A stretch of DNA of 64,000 bases from assembly GCA_023897205.1 (NCBI GenBank), contig JAHWDD010000012.1, forward strand, positions 930,001 to 994,000. Direction: 5' to 3'. A model generated the notes under the pieces. It was not told the origin of the DNA. It did no database searches and saw only the letters and a list, made by a program, of their open reading frames with translations. Shown here in pieces: positions 45,226 through 55,962 of this stretch (position 1 is the stretch's first letter; each line of letters opens with the position of its first letter). The stretch is from Exophiala sp. HKRS030. Lineage: Eukaryota; Ascomycota; Eurotiomycetes; Chaetothyriales; Herpotrichiellaceae. A program made the position numbers and the translations under genes.

Positions 45226-46050
45226 TCACTTGGCTTGTCCTATCTCCTCTGTGCAGACACTGGGTGCATATACAGCAGGACCTACTTTCCTATGTACCAC
45301 AGGCGGTCTTTGAGCTGGAGCGGTTGTGAAGCCTGCCCATAGGAACAGGAGAACGATGATGATTTCCATGAGGACTCCCATGCATCCATGTACGACAATT
45401 GCCGTCCAGTTCAGGCTCCATGAACTGAAAAAGTCCGGTTTCGCTGCAAAGGCACAGAGTAGACTGAAAGCCGTCCTTACTGCCATGAACGGCAATGCTG
45501 CAGACACGGCTAGCAGAAGACGGACTTCGCTCTGTGGAATATGAGACCGTCTGCTAAACGAGTGCAGTGTAATGACAAAATCTGCGACAAAGACAGCCGT
45601 GAAAAGGCACATGGCTGCCTTGAAATATTCAATTCCGTGGGCTTGATCGGAAGCGTCATCACTAAAGATGTTGATGCTGGCAAGGATCGACAGCACGAGA
45701 CCGGCAATACCAGGTAATCCGAGAAGGCGGAAGATGCGTGGTGGGAGACCATAGCCTTCCATACTGGATTGAACTCGATTCAAAAGTCCAAGGGCACAAT
45801 AGAGCACGGCTGACAGTCCAAAGCTGTTCATGATGTCGTAGGTGACGGTAAGTCCGGTCGAAGGATGGTGGACCGAGGCCAGTGAGGTGCTGCCACCAAT
45901 GAGACGAAATAAGGAGATCATGGCCAGAAATCGCCATCCAAGTTGTTTTCGATGGCCATGCTTATATGTAACGTAGATAGATGCTGCGAGAAGAGGTGTG
46001 AAGATGATGATCTCGATGATGTCGAGGATTTCGAAAGCTGAGAGAACCAT
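45226..46050 (-). CDS. Seven-transmembrane DUF7702-type protein
   Basis: Intron-less gene of 274 residues. Hydrophobic segments can be counted at about residues 5-25, 37-57, 70-90, 108-126, 145-165, 179-200 and 215-242, giving seven helices. The protein begins VLSAFEILDIIEIIIFTPLL and ends in a ~35-residue hydrophilic, probably cytosolic tail. Plasma-membrane-like fungal proteins of this layout are grouped as DUF7702. They are abundant in Pezizomycotina and have no proven role. No glycosylation site or signal peptide stands out. The family name is recalled from overall pattern, so a related seven-helix family is possible. Confidence 0.7.
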   Translation of the reverse strand: MVLSAFEILDIIEIIIFTPLLAASIYVTYKHGHRKQLGWRFLAMISLFRLIGGSTSLASVHHPSTGLTVTYDIMNSFGLSAVLYCALGLLNRVQSSMEGYGLPPRIFRLLGLPGIAGLVLSILASINIFSDDASDQAHGIEYFKAAMCLFTAVFVADFVITLHSFSRRSHIPQSEVRLLLAVSAALPFMAVRTAFSLLCAFAAKPDFFSSWSLNWTAIVVHGCMGVLMEIIIVLLFLWAGFTTAPAQRPPVVHRKVGPAVYAPSVCTEEIGQAK

Positions 46051-48386
46051 ATTTACCAGATAGAGATGTGGTGCACGGTAGAGGAGTAAAATGCAGAAGG
46101 AGATTGAGAGTCGAAAAGAACCAGGGTGTTATAGTATTTGCTATCGTCAAAAAGATGTGAGCGGTTCTGGATTCAGAATATCTAGAAACGAACTGTGCTG
46201 AACATGGCAGTTTATATCCATGGCTACCTGAAGGTTGAGCTTTACAATACGGACGACATCACATCCCAATTGCCTCGAACACAGTCCTGAATTAGAAAAC
46301 GTTCTTCCCAAACGGGCTCTATCCACGAGAGGAAGACCACACAGAGTATGAATGATCAATAGATCATGCCGCTTAAAGTAGCTCATGCGAATGCAATTGC
46401 ATAGACTTTCCCATATGGTTCCGTGCGGCTGTGCCTTGTGTGAATCATGTCCCGATTGAAAAGGCCACAGGCAAGCCACGGCGTAAGTTGAAGGTTCACC
46501 TGGAAGGTCAGTGGGCACAAAAGTCACCACAATTAAAACTCCAGGGACAGACTAGATTCCACCGCTCTTTTATATGACGATACTACTTGATCTGGGCTAC
46601 ATTGCAAGGAAAATACATTGTCAGACTCAAGAGTTTCATTTCCTAGCAAGCGTGTGGGGGCGGCTCGAGCTCCCATTCTGGGAGCCTTTCACGAATCACG
46701 AGAAAAATCAAACTTTGGGAGCTGAGCCCTGCCGTGCCTTGCCTATGTTACATTCGAGGAACCTGAAGGTTGGCGCAGCCACAAGTACTCCATAGATGTC
46801 TTAGGCACATGAGAAATAACAAAAGAAGTCCTAATGTCATACTTCCTGGTGTTGCTTATTAGATTTCGCTACGCAATAATATCCTAAAGCGAGGAATCTC
46901 GTATCGCATTTCACTCTTTTCTTGGATAGTACACCCACCTTCTAGGACCTCAGGAGACTGCACATCTCGAGGCTGGTTCGTTGATTACGTTCATCTCCAG
47001 TTCCGTCTCTAAGTTTCAGGCTCAGAGTATGGGCCACAGCCATAGGATGCTAAGTCTCTGACCATCAGAACCTCGATTACTGCAGCGATCGCTAGACCCG
47101 GTCGGGAGATCCCGAATATCACAATTCCCGTAGAGCACAGACACCATCGAGAGCGGCACGTACAGGTCGAGAACCCTCGGACCATCTTGATTCAATCAAC
47201 CCCCGCAACTATTCAACTTTGTCCCAAAGCTTCCAAGTAAATAGTTTGGAACCTCTGTTCTTGACAGTCTGAGCCGCCGACAAACCACCTCTAGGTGTCC
47301 ACACTTGGACGACACTTGCACCGTGGTCCATGAGGAATGTCCGTTATATTTGCACGTTCTCGGACAGAGCCTGCGCGTCTTCATCATAGCCGCACGAACG
47401 ATATCGAACCTTCTCCACCATTCCCCTCAGCACCGTCAGTCAGAGCAATTGATCATTGACATCTTAACATGTGAATCAAGACTAGGACGGAATACAATGT
47501 GACAAAGTGTGGGCTACTTGACACAGGCGGCCAGTGCTCTCCCGGGGTTTGTAGGTTTGCTCGGGAATGAACTTGTCTAGTGGCGGCATATACTTTTGTT
47601 GATGTTTGAATCCGCGGGCAGATTTCTAGTGACATCCTCTAACCATTGCAGTCGATCCAGTGCGGTTCAGAGAGAAGATGAACAACGCATCGACAACAAG
47701 AGAAGGGGGTATAGCACGAGTCGTGCAAGTTCATGGCGTGATGGCCCAGTTGGCATGGTTGGGGCAAGGTCTCTCTCACTCTCTCTGTCCATAATTCAAA
47801 TGGATCTTCATAATCACGTTGAGACAATTCTGCCATTACTTGCATTGCAAAGGCTTGGACCAGGCCAATTCAGCGTGTAGCTGATTCGGATGAAGCTGCC
47901 TTCATACAAGTAAGGATGTGCTTGCCGGCGGTGATGGATCCGAAAGACTTCATCACCTCTCAATGCTGGGACATTTTACCAAAAGTTCTTGTGGTTCACC
48001 ACTTTAGTCATAAACTGAGAAGAGAGACCCATTGGGAGCATGATTACTTCACAAAGCAGTGGTGGTGGTACCTTCATCCACTGTACAATTGCTGCAAATG
48101 CGAAGGAAGGCTATGCACGAAAACGTCCTCTTGTAGGAGAATTTACGCAGAGGGCAAGGCTTGGCATTTACGTAGTCACGTGATATTGTCACGGATCTTT
48201 GGGTCATATGCTCCGCCCAATTTCGAGGCCTTGGCGATCTTTTTCACCCACATTACCAGATTTCGCAGGAACTTCGAGATTCCGCGCAAGAAACGTCCAA
48301 CACCGCACATTCGTCCCAACCTCAACCTACTCCTTGACACCACTGAATTGATTGCAGAGACCCGACTTGTCTCCCTCACCGCAATC
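46051..48386. other. 2.3-kb divergent intergenic region
   Basis: It lies between the DUF7702 gene (-) and RPS19 (+) and should contain both promoters. Small frames do not resemble known proteins. A CT-rich run TCTCTCTCACTCTCTCTG lies at about 47770-47787. No RNA gene is seen. Confidence 0.5.
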
Positions 48387-49143
48387 ATGGGTGGCGTTTC
48401 CGTTCGCGATGTCGATGTGAGTTCACCAAAACCTTCTCGAAAGCACACAGATCTTGGGCCTGGTAGAGACGGAACATGAACGACCATCTCACCTAGCGCC
48501 AACATCGAAGTGACAAGGGGATAAAATAACGTGAAGTCGAGATTATAAGCTGACGGTGGTTTGTTCTGCAGGCGCAAAAGTTCATCAACGCATACGCAGA
48601 ATTCTTGAAGAGACAGGGCAAGCTGCAAATACCAGGTTAGACATATCCCCACGGAGAAGAGAGCCAGGAGCCAGAACAACGCCCCAAAGCATTGATACTT
48701 TAAAAGATTGATATCAGAAAACCCGCGTTGTGGACAGAATTATCGAGCATGCCAACTAACAAAACCATTACAGGATGGGTTGATACCGTCAAGACCTCCC
48801 ACTCCAACGAATTGCCTCCCCAATCCCCCGACTGGTTCTACGTTCGAGCTGCCGCCGTTGCCCGTCATGTCTATCTCCGAAAATCGGTTGGTGTTGGCCG
48901 TCTGCGAAAAGTCCACGGCAGCACAAAGAACCGCGGTTCAAGACCATCACACCACGTCGATGCATCTGGATCCGTGGACCGAAAGGTTCTCCAAGCCCTA
49001 GAGAAGTTGGGAATCGTTGAGAAGCTCGAGGATGATGAGGAAGGAAGCGGTCGGGAGGCCGAAGAATCACCCAGGCCGGTCAGCGAGATTTGGATCGTAT
49101 CGCCCAAACCGCCGTTGAGGGCGATGAGGAAGATGACGAGTAG
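48387..49143 (+). CDS. RPS19: 40S ribosomal protein S19 (eS19), one-base frameshift
   Basis: Component of the small-subunit head, needed for 18S rRNA maturation. The three exons (48387-48416, 48572-48635, 48774-49143) with 155- and 138-nt introns follow the early-intron pattern of ribosomal-protein genes. Sequence landmarks are FINAYAEFLKRQGKLQIPGW, WFYVRAAAVARHVYLRK, VGRLRKVHGSTKNRGSRPSH and VDRKVLQALEKLGIVEK. The last ~27 codons (RRITQAGQRDLDRIAQTAVE...) are in another frame. One base added in the G-rich run at 49053-49058 rejoins them and gives 154 residues. As read, translation would go on to a wrong tail ending at 49171. Because the protein is essential, a consensus error is much more likely than a real mutation. 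Confidence 0.95.
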
Positions 49144-50352
49144 ACTTGCAGCTGGTGTTTTATCAAAATGAATCGAGCATTTGTGGACTCTTGAGACTAA
49201 CTAAATTATGTCTCAAGTTCTCACACCATCTTAGTCGGTACTGTTCGTATCGAGGGGAATCAATTCAAACGGTTGCCTCCATGGAATGGCGCTGTCGACG
49301 GGGCTTCTGTTTCACAGTCAGGCAGATGATCTCAATGAAAACATTACAAAGTTGAAACTTGACTCTAGAACGTGTTCAGTGCCTGCCTACCATATCACGA
49401 TTTGTTACATATCTTGCACAATGGTCGCTATACCAAAGAAATACTAACTTCTAGGTTAACGTCTACGGCAATCTCTCAGCACAGCAGCAGGATAAGATTC
49501 ATCGCAGATAAGAAGTCTTAAAACTCGCTCATAAGTATGGGAATGAAACAGAAGTCATCGCCTTCAATCTATGGTGGTGATTTTGGCCCAACACGTGCCA
49601 GGTAAGGCTGAGACGCAGGGCTTGGCTCTGTCCCATTCTGCCTTGCACCTCGCTCTCCCCAAGTCTTGGTTGCCTTTTCCAAGGTCTTGTTGATCCACAA
49701 GCGAACCACGAGATACACCACTCGCATCAGGCTTCAACTCTTACTCGCTAGCATGTGCACACCTGTGCAAGCGGGCTTTCACCTGCGTGGCATCATGTAA
49801 GAGGAGCCGCACCCTAACTATACTCCCAAGTTTTCAAACGCGCAGCAAGTTGCATTCAACCTTGCTCAGCCATTGGCTACCACCAAGGATGAAAGTATCG
49901 AAGTCTAGACCAAGGAAATAAGAGAGAGATCCTCTGGAGAAGCCGTTACTTATCGGCTCTCAGGAGCATTTCTAATTGGATGTGGCCCACTGTGCTCGAT
50001 GGCTCACCCTGAGCAAACACTGCCCTCTAGGCAGAAGACCAACCTTATGAGGCGCTCACAAGCGCGTTCATTCACCATGCTATCTCGTGATCACCTGTTA
50101 GACTATGTTACCTTCTAGCTTTGGAGGGGCCCTTCTCGAGTCTGACTCCGCTTTCACTCAATATTCTATCTCGATGGTGGGGGGCAGTGTGACTATGAGC
50201 CGCACCACCAAATTGACTCACAGCCTTAGCACAGAATCTTCTCAAAAGGCCGTATGTCGTCCTTCTGGGATAAATTTCTTTAGCATTTCGTGGAATTCTG
50301 CTATGCGCCCTATCTTTTACGCTTAGTGCAATTGCCTCTTTCTGAAGACGCA
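49144..50352. other. Intergenic, RPS19 to RBR ligase
   Basis: This 1.2-kb stretch between plus-strand genes has no recognised content beyond expected 3' and promoter sequence. Confidence 0.5.
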
Positions 50353-53300
50353 ATGATGTCGGGACAGACTGCGGGAGTTGCAAAGAACAGCCCGCTCGAA
50401 GCAAACTATTCATGGCACGAATTTAAAGATCTCAACCGGGATTTGAAGCCCATGGATGATTGGCATACACGACCAGTTCCTCCTGAACTTCAGAGCGACC
50501 TCGATGAAGCTGGTCAGGTGCTGTCTGACAAGGTCAAAGAAATAATGAAATGGTCATTAATCCACGGGTCTCGAGAACCTGACATGAGGCTGCTTCAACA
50601 AAGGATCTAACGTCGATCCAGAAACTCCAATCTGAAGGAACTCATGGAAACACTGCGGCTGAGACAGCAAACGAGAACAGCACGAACGAGTCCACCACGG
50701 CACCATCATTCCATTCACATCATAGTGAAAGTCGTCCCATCTCTCTAACGGCGTCCCCGTCGCGGTTCCTCAGACGACAACTCAATGGAGACAAGCCTAG
50801 AGTGAAAAGACAGCAATACTCTTTGAGTGCCGGAGTATTCACATCGACACTCGACTTGATCACTACATTTAAGCTACAAGCAGAACCAGACTCCGGAAGG
50901 AATCAGGTCTCCAGGAAGCAGGTCGTCGAAGCTGCTCCCAAGGTCGAATGTATCAGCTGTTTTGACGAATTTCGAGCGCAAGACATAACAGTGTTGCCCT
51001 GCAGTCATCCGTACTGTAAAGGTTGCCTCAAGGAACTTGTCATGACTGCAATGCAGAATGAGTCGAGCTACCCACCGAAATGCTGCTTATCACCGATCCC
51101 AAATCAAATCGCTCTACTAATCCTAGACAGAAAGCAGCGTGAAGCATACCAGGTCAAGGCCGCCGAATATGCCATCCCTGCTCAAGAAAGATGGTATTGT
51201 CCAAATGTGAAGTGCTTGAAGTGGATGCCGCCAAAGAAGTTTCATCGAGTTGTGGGTAATTATCGATGTCCGCATTGCTCTACGAAATTCTGTCATATCT
51301 GCCGTGGGAGAGCTCACAAGAGTTCCGAGGATTGCCCTCAAGATTTTGGTTTAGATGCCACTTTGGCCCTTGCTGAGGACGAAGGTTGGAGTCGATGCTA
51401 CAAATGTCGCGCAGTGGTCGAGGTATGTGAGGCAGAATTATACTTGGTGAATCAACTAACGTTCTACAGAGGTCAGAAGGATGCCGTCACATGACATGTA
51501 AATGTGGTGCACAGTTTTGTTACTTCTGTGGTGTCAAATGGCGAACCTGCGAATGTATTGATGATGAGTATGGAGGCCGGCCGGGGCCCTTACGGCGCCT
51601 CAGAGACATGAGGAACGTCGAGGCCGCTGAAGAAGCTGCAGAAATAGCACAAGCCATTGCCGAAATCGAGGCGATGGAAAGGGAAGAGGAAGTAGAGCGT
51701 ATACGAGAAGCAGAGCGCTTGGCAGCAGAGCTACAACGGGAAGAAGAGGAACTCAGGCGAATTGAGCTGCTTCAAAGACAAGAAGATGAAAGAAGGCAGC
51801 TGCAGAAAGAGAAGGAAGATGAAGAGCTGCGTCGAATTTTGAGGACATCGCTGACGGAACAGCTTTCCACTTGGCAAACACAGGTGAAACAGCTAATGTC
51901 CATGCAGCAGAGCGCTCTGAACCACAGACATGTGCAACAAGACGATTCGTATCACAAATGTCTCGACAATGCTATTGCCAAGCAGCAAACAGACAACGAA
52001 ACAACTATGGCGAAAATGAAGTCCAATGTCAACAAACGTCTTGCAACCATGGAAGAACAACAAAGGCAAGAGCTGTCAAATCTGAAGAGACAGCATGAGC
52101 ACTCCGAAGACGACATGTTTCTGCAGATTCAAATACATCTTCGCGATAAGCCTAACAAAGAAGCCCGAGAGCAACGTCTGGTAGAAGAGTTCCACAAGCA
52201 AAAAGAACAAGAGCTGGCAAAGATGCAGAGGAGATTTGAGAGCGAAGTCAACGCATTGAAGCAAAACGCGCTGATGGAACACGCCGTTCTGACGAAGAGC
52301 GCCGAGAACAAATTGGCAGAAATCCGAGGCAAATACGAGCTTGAGCTTGAGACTCTTCTGCACGAGGCTGCAGCCGATCGCGCATGGTTCGAGTATCTCC
52401 TGCAAAGGCGGAATAACATGCTTATTGAAAATCACCGTCTCATGATGGCAGATGTCGATGCTGGCCGAGAACCAAACGGGCTTTCTGAAAGCCTTGCACG
52501 AACCATTGGACCATTTCCAGTCGAGGATGCCCTACCAACCACTCCAGGCTCAGAATCGTCCAATTCTCTTACAAACTCCTTCATTGAGCTTGCAGCAGAT
52601 TCGGAACGCCTCCACAAACGACTCGAACAGGTGCAGGAGTTGAATGCAGTGCCAACCCAGCTTTCTCCGTCCGAAGCATGGCGTACGATGATGCACGGAA
52701 CGAGAACGCCAGTGCAAATGAGTCCGACCTCACCGGTATCAGCACCAGTTTACCACACATCTCAAGCGAGGCGACCAGTCCGAGTACCTGTCCCCCAGAG
52801 ACATTACCAACCTCCAGTATTAAACGCCGTGTACCAATCATACAGTGGCGACCTCACCATGTCTGGAGCTCTCGAACCCTCAGAAAACCAACCATCTCCA
52901 GCTCTGACGCGACGAAGCATAGTCCAAAGGCATCATTCACCCTCTTCACCGACCAACCAAATGCCATATACGCGGTCCTCCCATCTTGGCCTCCCTACCG
53001 CCGACGTTTCAACAAACCCTCTAATCCCCGGCTCATATCCAGTATCACCGACCAAATCCGCCACGGAAACCACCGAAGAACAACCGCATGCACACGATCA
53101 GGAACGACGATTCTCGCACAGCGAGAAATTCGTCGTCCTCCCTTCCCGCCACCACTCACGCCACACCTCGTCAGACACAACGCTCGGATCGACGACCAGC
53201 AGAGGTGTCAGCGACAGCTCGGTCTCGGTGCGGACCCTCGACAGTGTCTCGTCGGTGTCTGCCTCTGGGGCTGCGCTTGCTGAAGACGGCGGTCTTCTGA

Positions 53301-53371
53301 AGCCAGAGCGTGCGCACGAGCGCAAGTTCTTCTCCTTCGGTGCTTGGACCCTGAAGACCGAGTCAGGTTGA
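50353..53371 (+). CDS. RBR (RING-IBR-RING) E3 ubiquitin ligase with long coiled coil
   Basis: RING1 is at about residues 198-245 (CISCFDEF...LPCSHPYCKGCL), followed by an IBR with paired cysteines (WYCPNVKC, YRCPHC, FCHICRG, then CPQD). RING2 is at about 345-390 (WSRCYKC...GCRHMTCKCGAQFCYFC). The likely catalytic Cys is TGC 51482-51484 in EGCRHMTC, as in HHARI/Parkin-type ligases, which pass ubiquitin through that residue. A Glu/Arg/Gln-rich coiled coil (~395-690) and a Ser/Pro-rich disordered tail follow. A 47-nt intron (51423-51469) splits RING2. Near 50603 the frame changes. One added A gives 990 aa, whereas a 56-nt intron from GTCAAA would give 971 aa. Substrate unknown. Confidence 0.85.
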
Positions 53372-54333
53372 CCACATTGCGCCGAACCAGGGATTCGACG
53401 AGCGAGCAAAACGTGGGCCATGTTGTGAGGTGCTTTTCTTTGTCCCACATGCTAAGAGTTTCTGGTCACGAGGACGTCCATCTCCTACGGCGTATATCAT
53501 GCATTGCTATCATTACATATCCCCTCCTTCTTCATGCGTTACCCGTGGAAGACGGGACAACAGAGGCTAGAATTCATCCTAGAAGATCCCACCATTTTCA
53601 TGTCTACATCTAATCATACTGCAGCTCGACATGGCTTCGCGTCATTTCCTCAAAACAATAATTAAAATCCCCAATCCCACACAGGGGACTCACATAAACT
53701 AAGTCTCCAGCTAATTCGTAACAGCCGTCTTGGCCTCGTTATCTGTAGAACAGACGGTAAATCGTAATCCACTGTAACATCATCATAGGTTTCGCAGCAA
53801 TGCGACTTTCGGCCCCTCTGTCGACTCCAACGGGGGTAAATGTCATGCTTACTTAGTTAGTCAGTTAGCTAGTGAGTGACTCGACGTATCGGATACCCGC
53901 TTTGGGAAAAATACAGTATCAGCGATGCGAACAATGTACTCCGTAGAACGTAGTCAAGACGGCTGCGCCGCTAAGTAGTCAACCAACTACGGAGAACATA
54001 GCGCGGTAGGGACAAAAAGGAGTCGGTCGGCCTTCTCCGTCGTAGTAGGGCATCCACGATAAAGAAACGTGAGGAGGGGCACCCCATGGGACGGGAGGAA
54101 TGTTCGGACCTACACCGGGGCAGGGAGAAGACTTGACGGATTGATAGTCAACTTCCAGATTGTAGCTTGGGTGATTGTGTTTATCGATATCTGTAGCCAC
54201 AGAATCCAGGTTGCGAAGACTATTTGCCTCGAACTTGGGAGGCCCCTATCGTCTGCTTTGGTTGCGTATCTGGAAGCAGCGCGGCGGGAATAGATTTACA
54301 AGATAAACTAGGTTCTGCAGGGATCAAGCAACG
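53372..54333. other. Intergenic, RBR ligase to Rieske oxygenase
   Basis: It holds TACTCCGTA at 53937-53945 and an ACTTAGTTAGTCAGTTAGC stretch at about 53851-53869. No gene is recognised. Confidence 0.5.
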
Positions 54334-55962
54334 ATGACGAGCGTCGATAATTGCGCATATCTGCCAAACGGCGGCTATCTACAGAAAGGCCGCGAGAAGA
54401 ACATCCGACCAGAAGATCTTGGCAGCAAGGCGCATTATCTGCCACCTTCTCGTTGGTATCGTGATGAGAAGATCTTCCAATTGGAGAAAAGAGCACTGTT
54501 CTCGACAGTAAGTGGCCTTGTTGTTGCTTTGTGCGAGTGTACGAACTGTAGAACTGGTTCGCCAACTGCTTTCCATGAAGTTGTCGTAAATCGTCGCCCT
54601 CGAACGGTTGCGAATGGGAAATGCTAACAATTGGGACTGTCAACAGCTATGGCATGTTGCCAGCTTCATATCAAGATTTCAAAAGACTGGAGATTATTTA
54701 TCGATGGATGTGAGTGCAGATGAATGAATGGGGAGCTTTTCGCATGAACGACTGGAACACTGAAGTTAACATGATGGCAGCTGCTTGGTTGGCATATCTT
54801 TCTTATTCGGGATAAAGAGGGTAAAATCAACGCCTTTCACAACATTTGTCGACATCGAGGATATCCAGTCGTCACCAAGGACTGCGGTTCCAGTCCCATC
54901 GTATCTTGTCGCTTCCATGGCTGGTAGGTCCTTTGGGGGTTTCGTAAGCAGGAAAGGCTGATGATGATCCAGGTCTTACTTAGCGAACGGTGACCTCCAC
55001 AGGGCTAGAGAATATAGCGATCTCGAGGACTTTGATCCAAAGGAGCACTCTTTGTTCAAGATACATACCCATATAACACCGCAAGGGTTTATCTTCGTCA
55101 ATCTGGATGCACGCGAGACACCAGCAGTGTCATTTCAGGAACAATTTGGTGATGACTTTGAGCCGATTCCTATCTCACCAACAGGAAAGGAGGTTGGCAA
55201 CGAGTTCGCGTTGTTCCCACAAGGAGCAGAACACTGGACGTACGATCACACGTGGAACAGTTCTGTTGCGGGCAAAGAGTTCAATTGGAAAACATTTGTT
55301 GACGGATTTCAGGTAGGTTGAACTCGACAATCAAGTAACTCACACATCAAGGCCAACTAAGAATGACGTAGGAATGCTACCACTGTCCAACAGGACATCC
55401 CACGACGTTGCCAAAGGATTTCAAATTGGAAGAATATTACCTGCGTCAGGGTCATGGGGCGTCTCGACATTTCCTGCCACCAAAGACTGACGGAATATCT
55501 GAAGCATACATTACCTGGTTGTGGCCTTTAGGTGTGGTGACATTCAGTGAAAACTTGCTTTTCATTGTTCGATTCAACATCAATGGCGCCTTGGACACAT
55601 CATATGACAGCGAGACCTACCGCAGAACAAGTATAGTGAAGCCAGGTCCTGAATATGATGTATGGATGAACGAAGAAATCGCATATTGGCGCTTTGTCGA
55701 AATTGAAGATGTGGAGCTTGCCGTCAACGCCCAGAAAGGATTTAAGAGTGGGATTCTTGGGCGCGGACGTCTCCATTCGGTTGAAGAACATGCTGTCAAA
55801 TGGTATCTTGACAAAGTTGGTAAGATTCTGGTGGAACACGCAGAGCTTGAGAAGGAGCAGGGGAAGAACATCGACTATGCCATACCCCCAAAACAAAGTG
55901 ATGCAGTGGAGACCGACCGATTGTGTATGTTGGTTGGCCAAGAGCATACCCTGGATTGGTGA
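54334..55962 (+). CDS. Rieske-type ring-hydroxylating oxygenase (choline monooxygenase-like)
   Basis: Five exons (54334-54507, 54647-54709, 54781-54923, 54973-55312, 55372-55962) give 436 residues. The Rieske [2Fe-2S] ligands are Cys102/His104 (CRHRGYPV) and Cys122/His125 (CRFHGW). The mononuclear-iron histidines His244 and His249 lie in NWKTFVDGFQ-ECYHCPTGHP. Choosing the acceptor before 54973 restores HGW-SYLANGDLHRAREYSD, the expected post-Rieske loop; an alternative AG at 55002 would delete ten residues. Proteins of this layout in fungi and plants oxidise choline or related quaternary amines, but substrate cannot be read from sequence. No reductase or betaine-aldehyde dehydrogenase gene is adjacent. 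Confidence 0.88.

Noticed and set aside
54924..55002. 79-nt third intron for the Rieske oxygenase using the AG at 55002
   Set aside because: It would delete SYLANGDLHR, the expected loop after the Rieske CRFHGW motif; the AG at 54972 restores it in frame.
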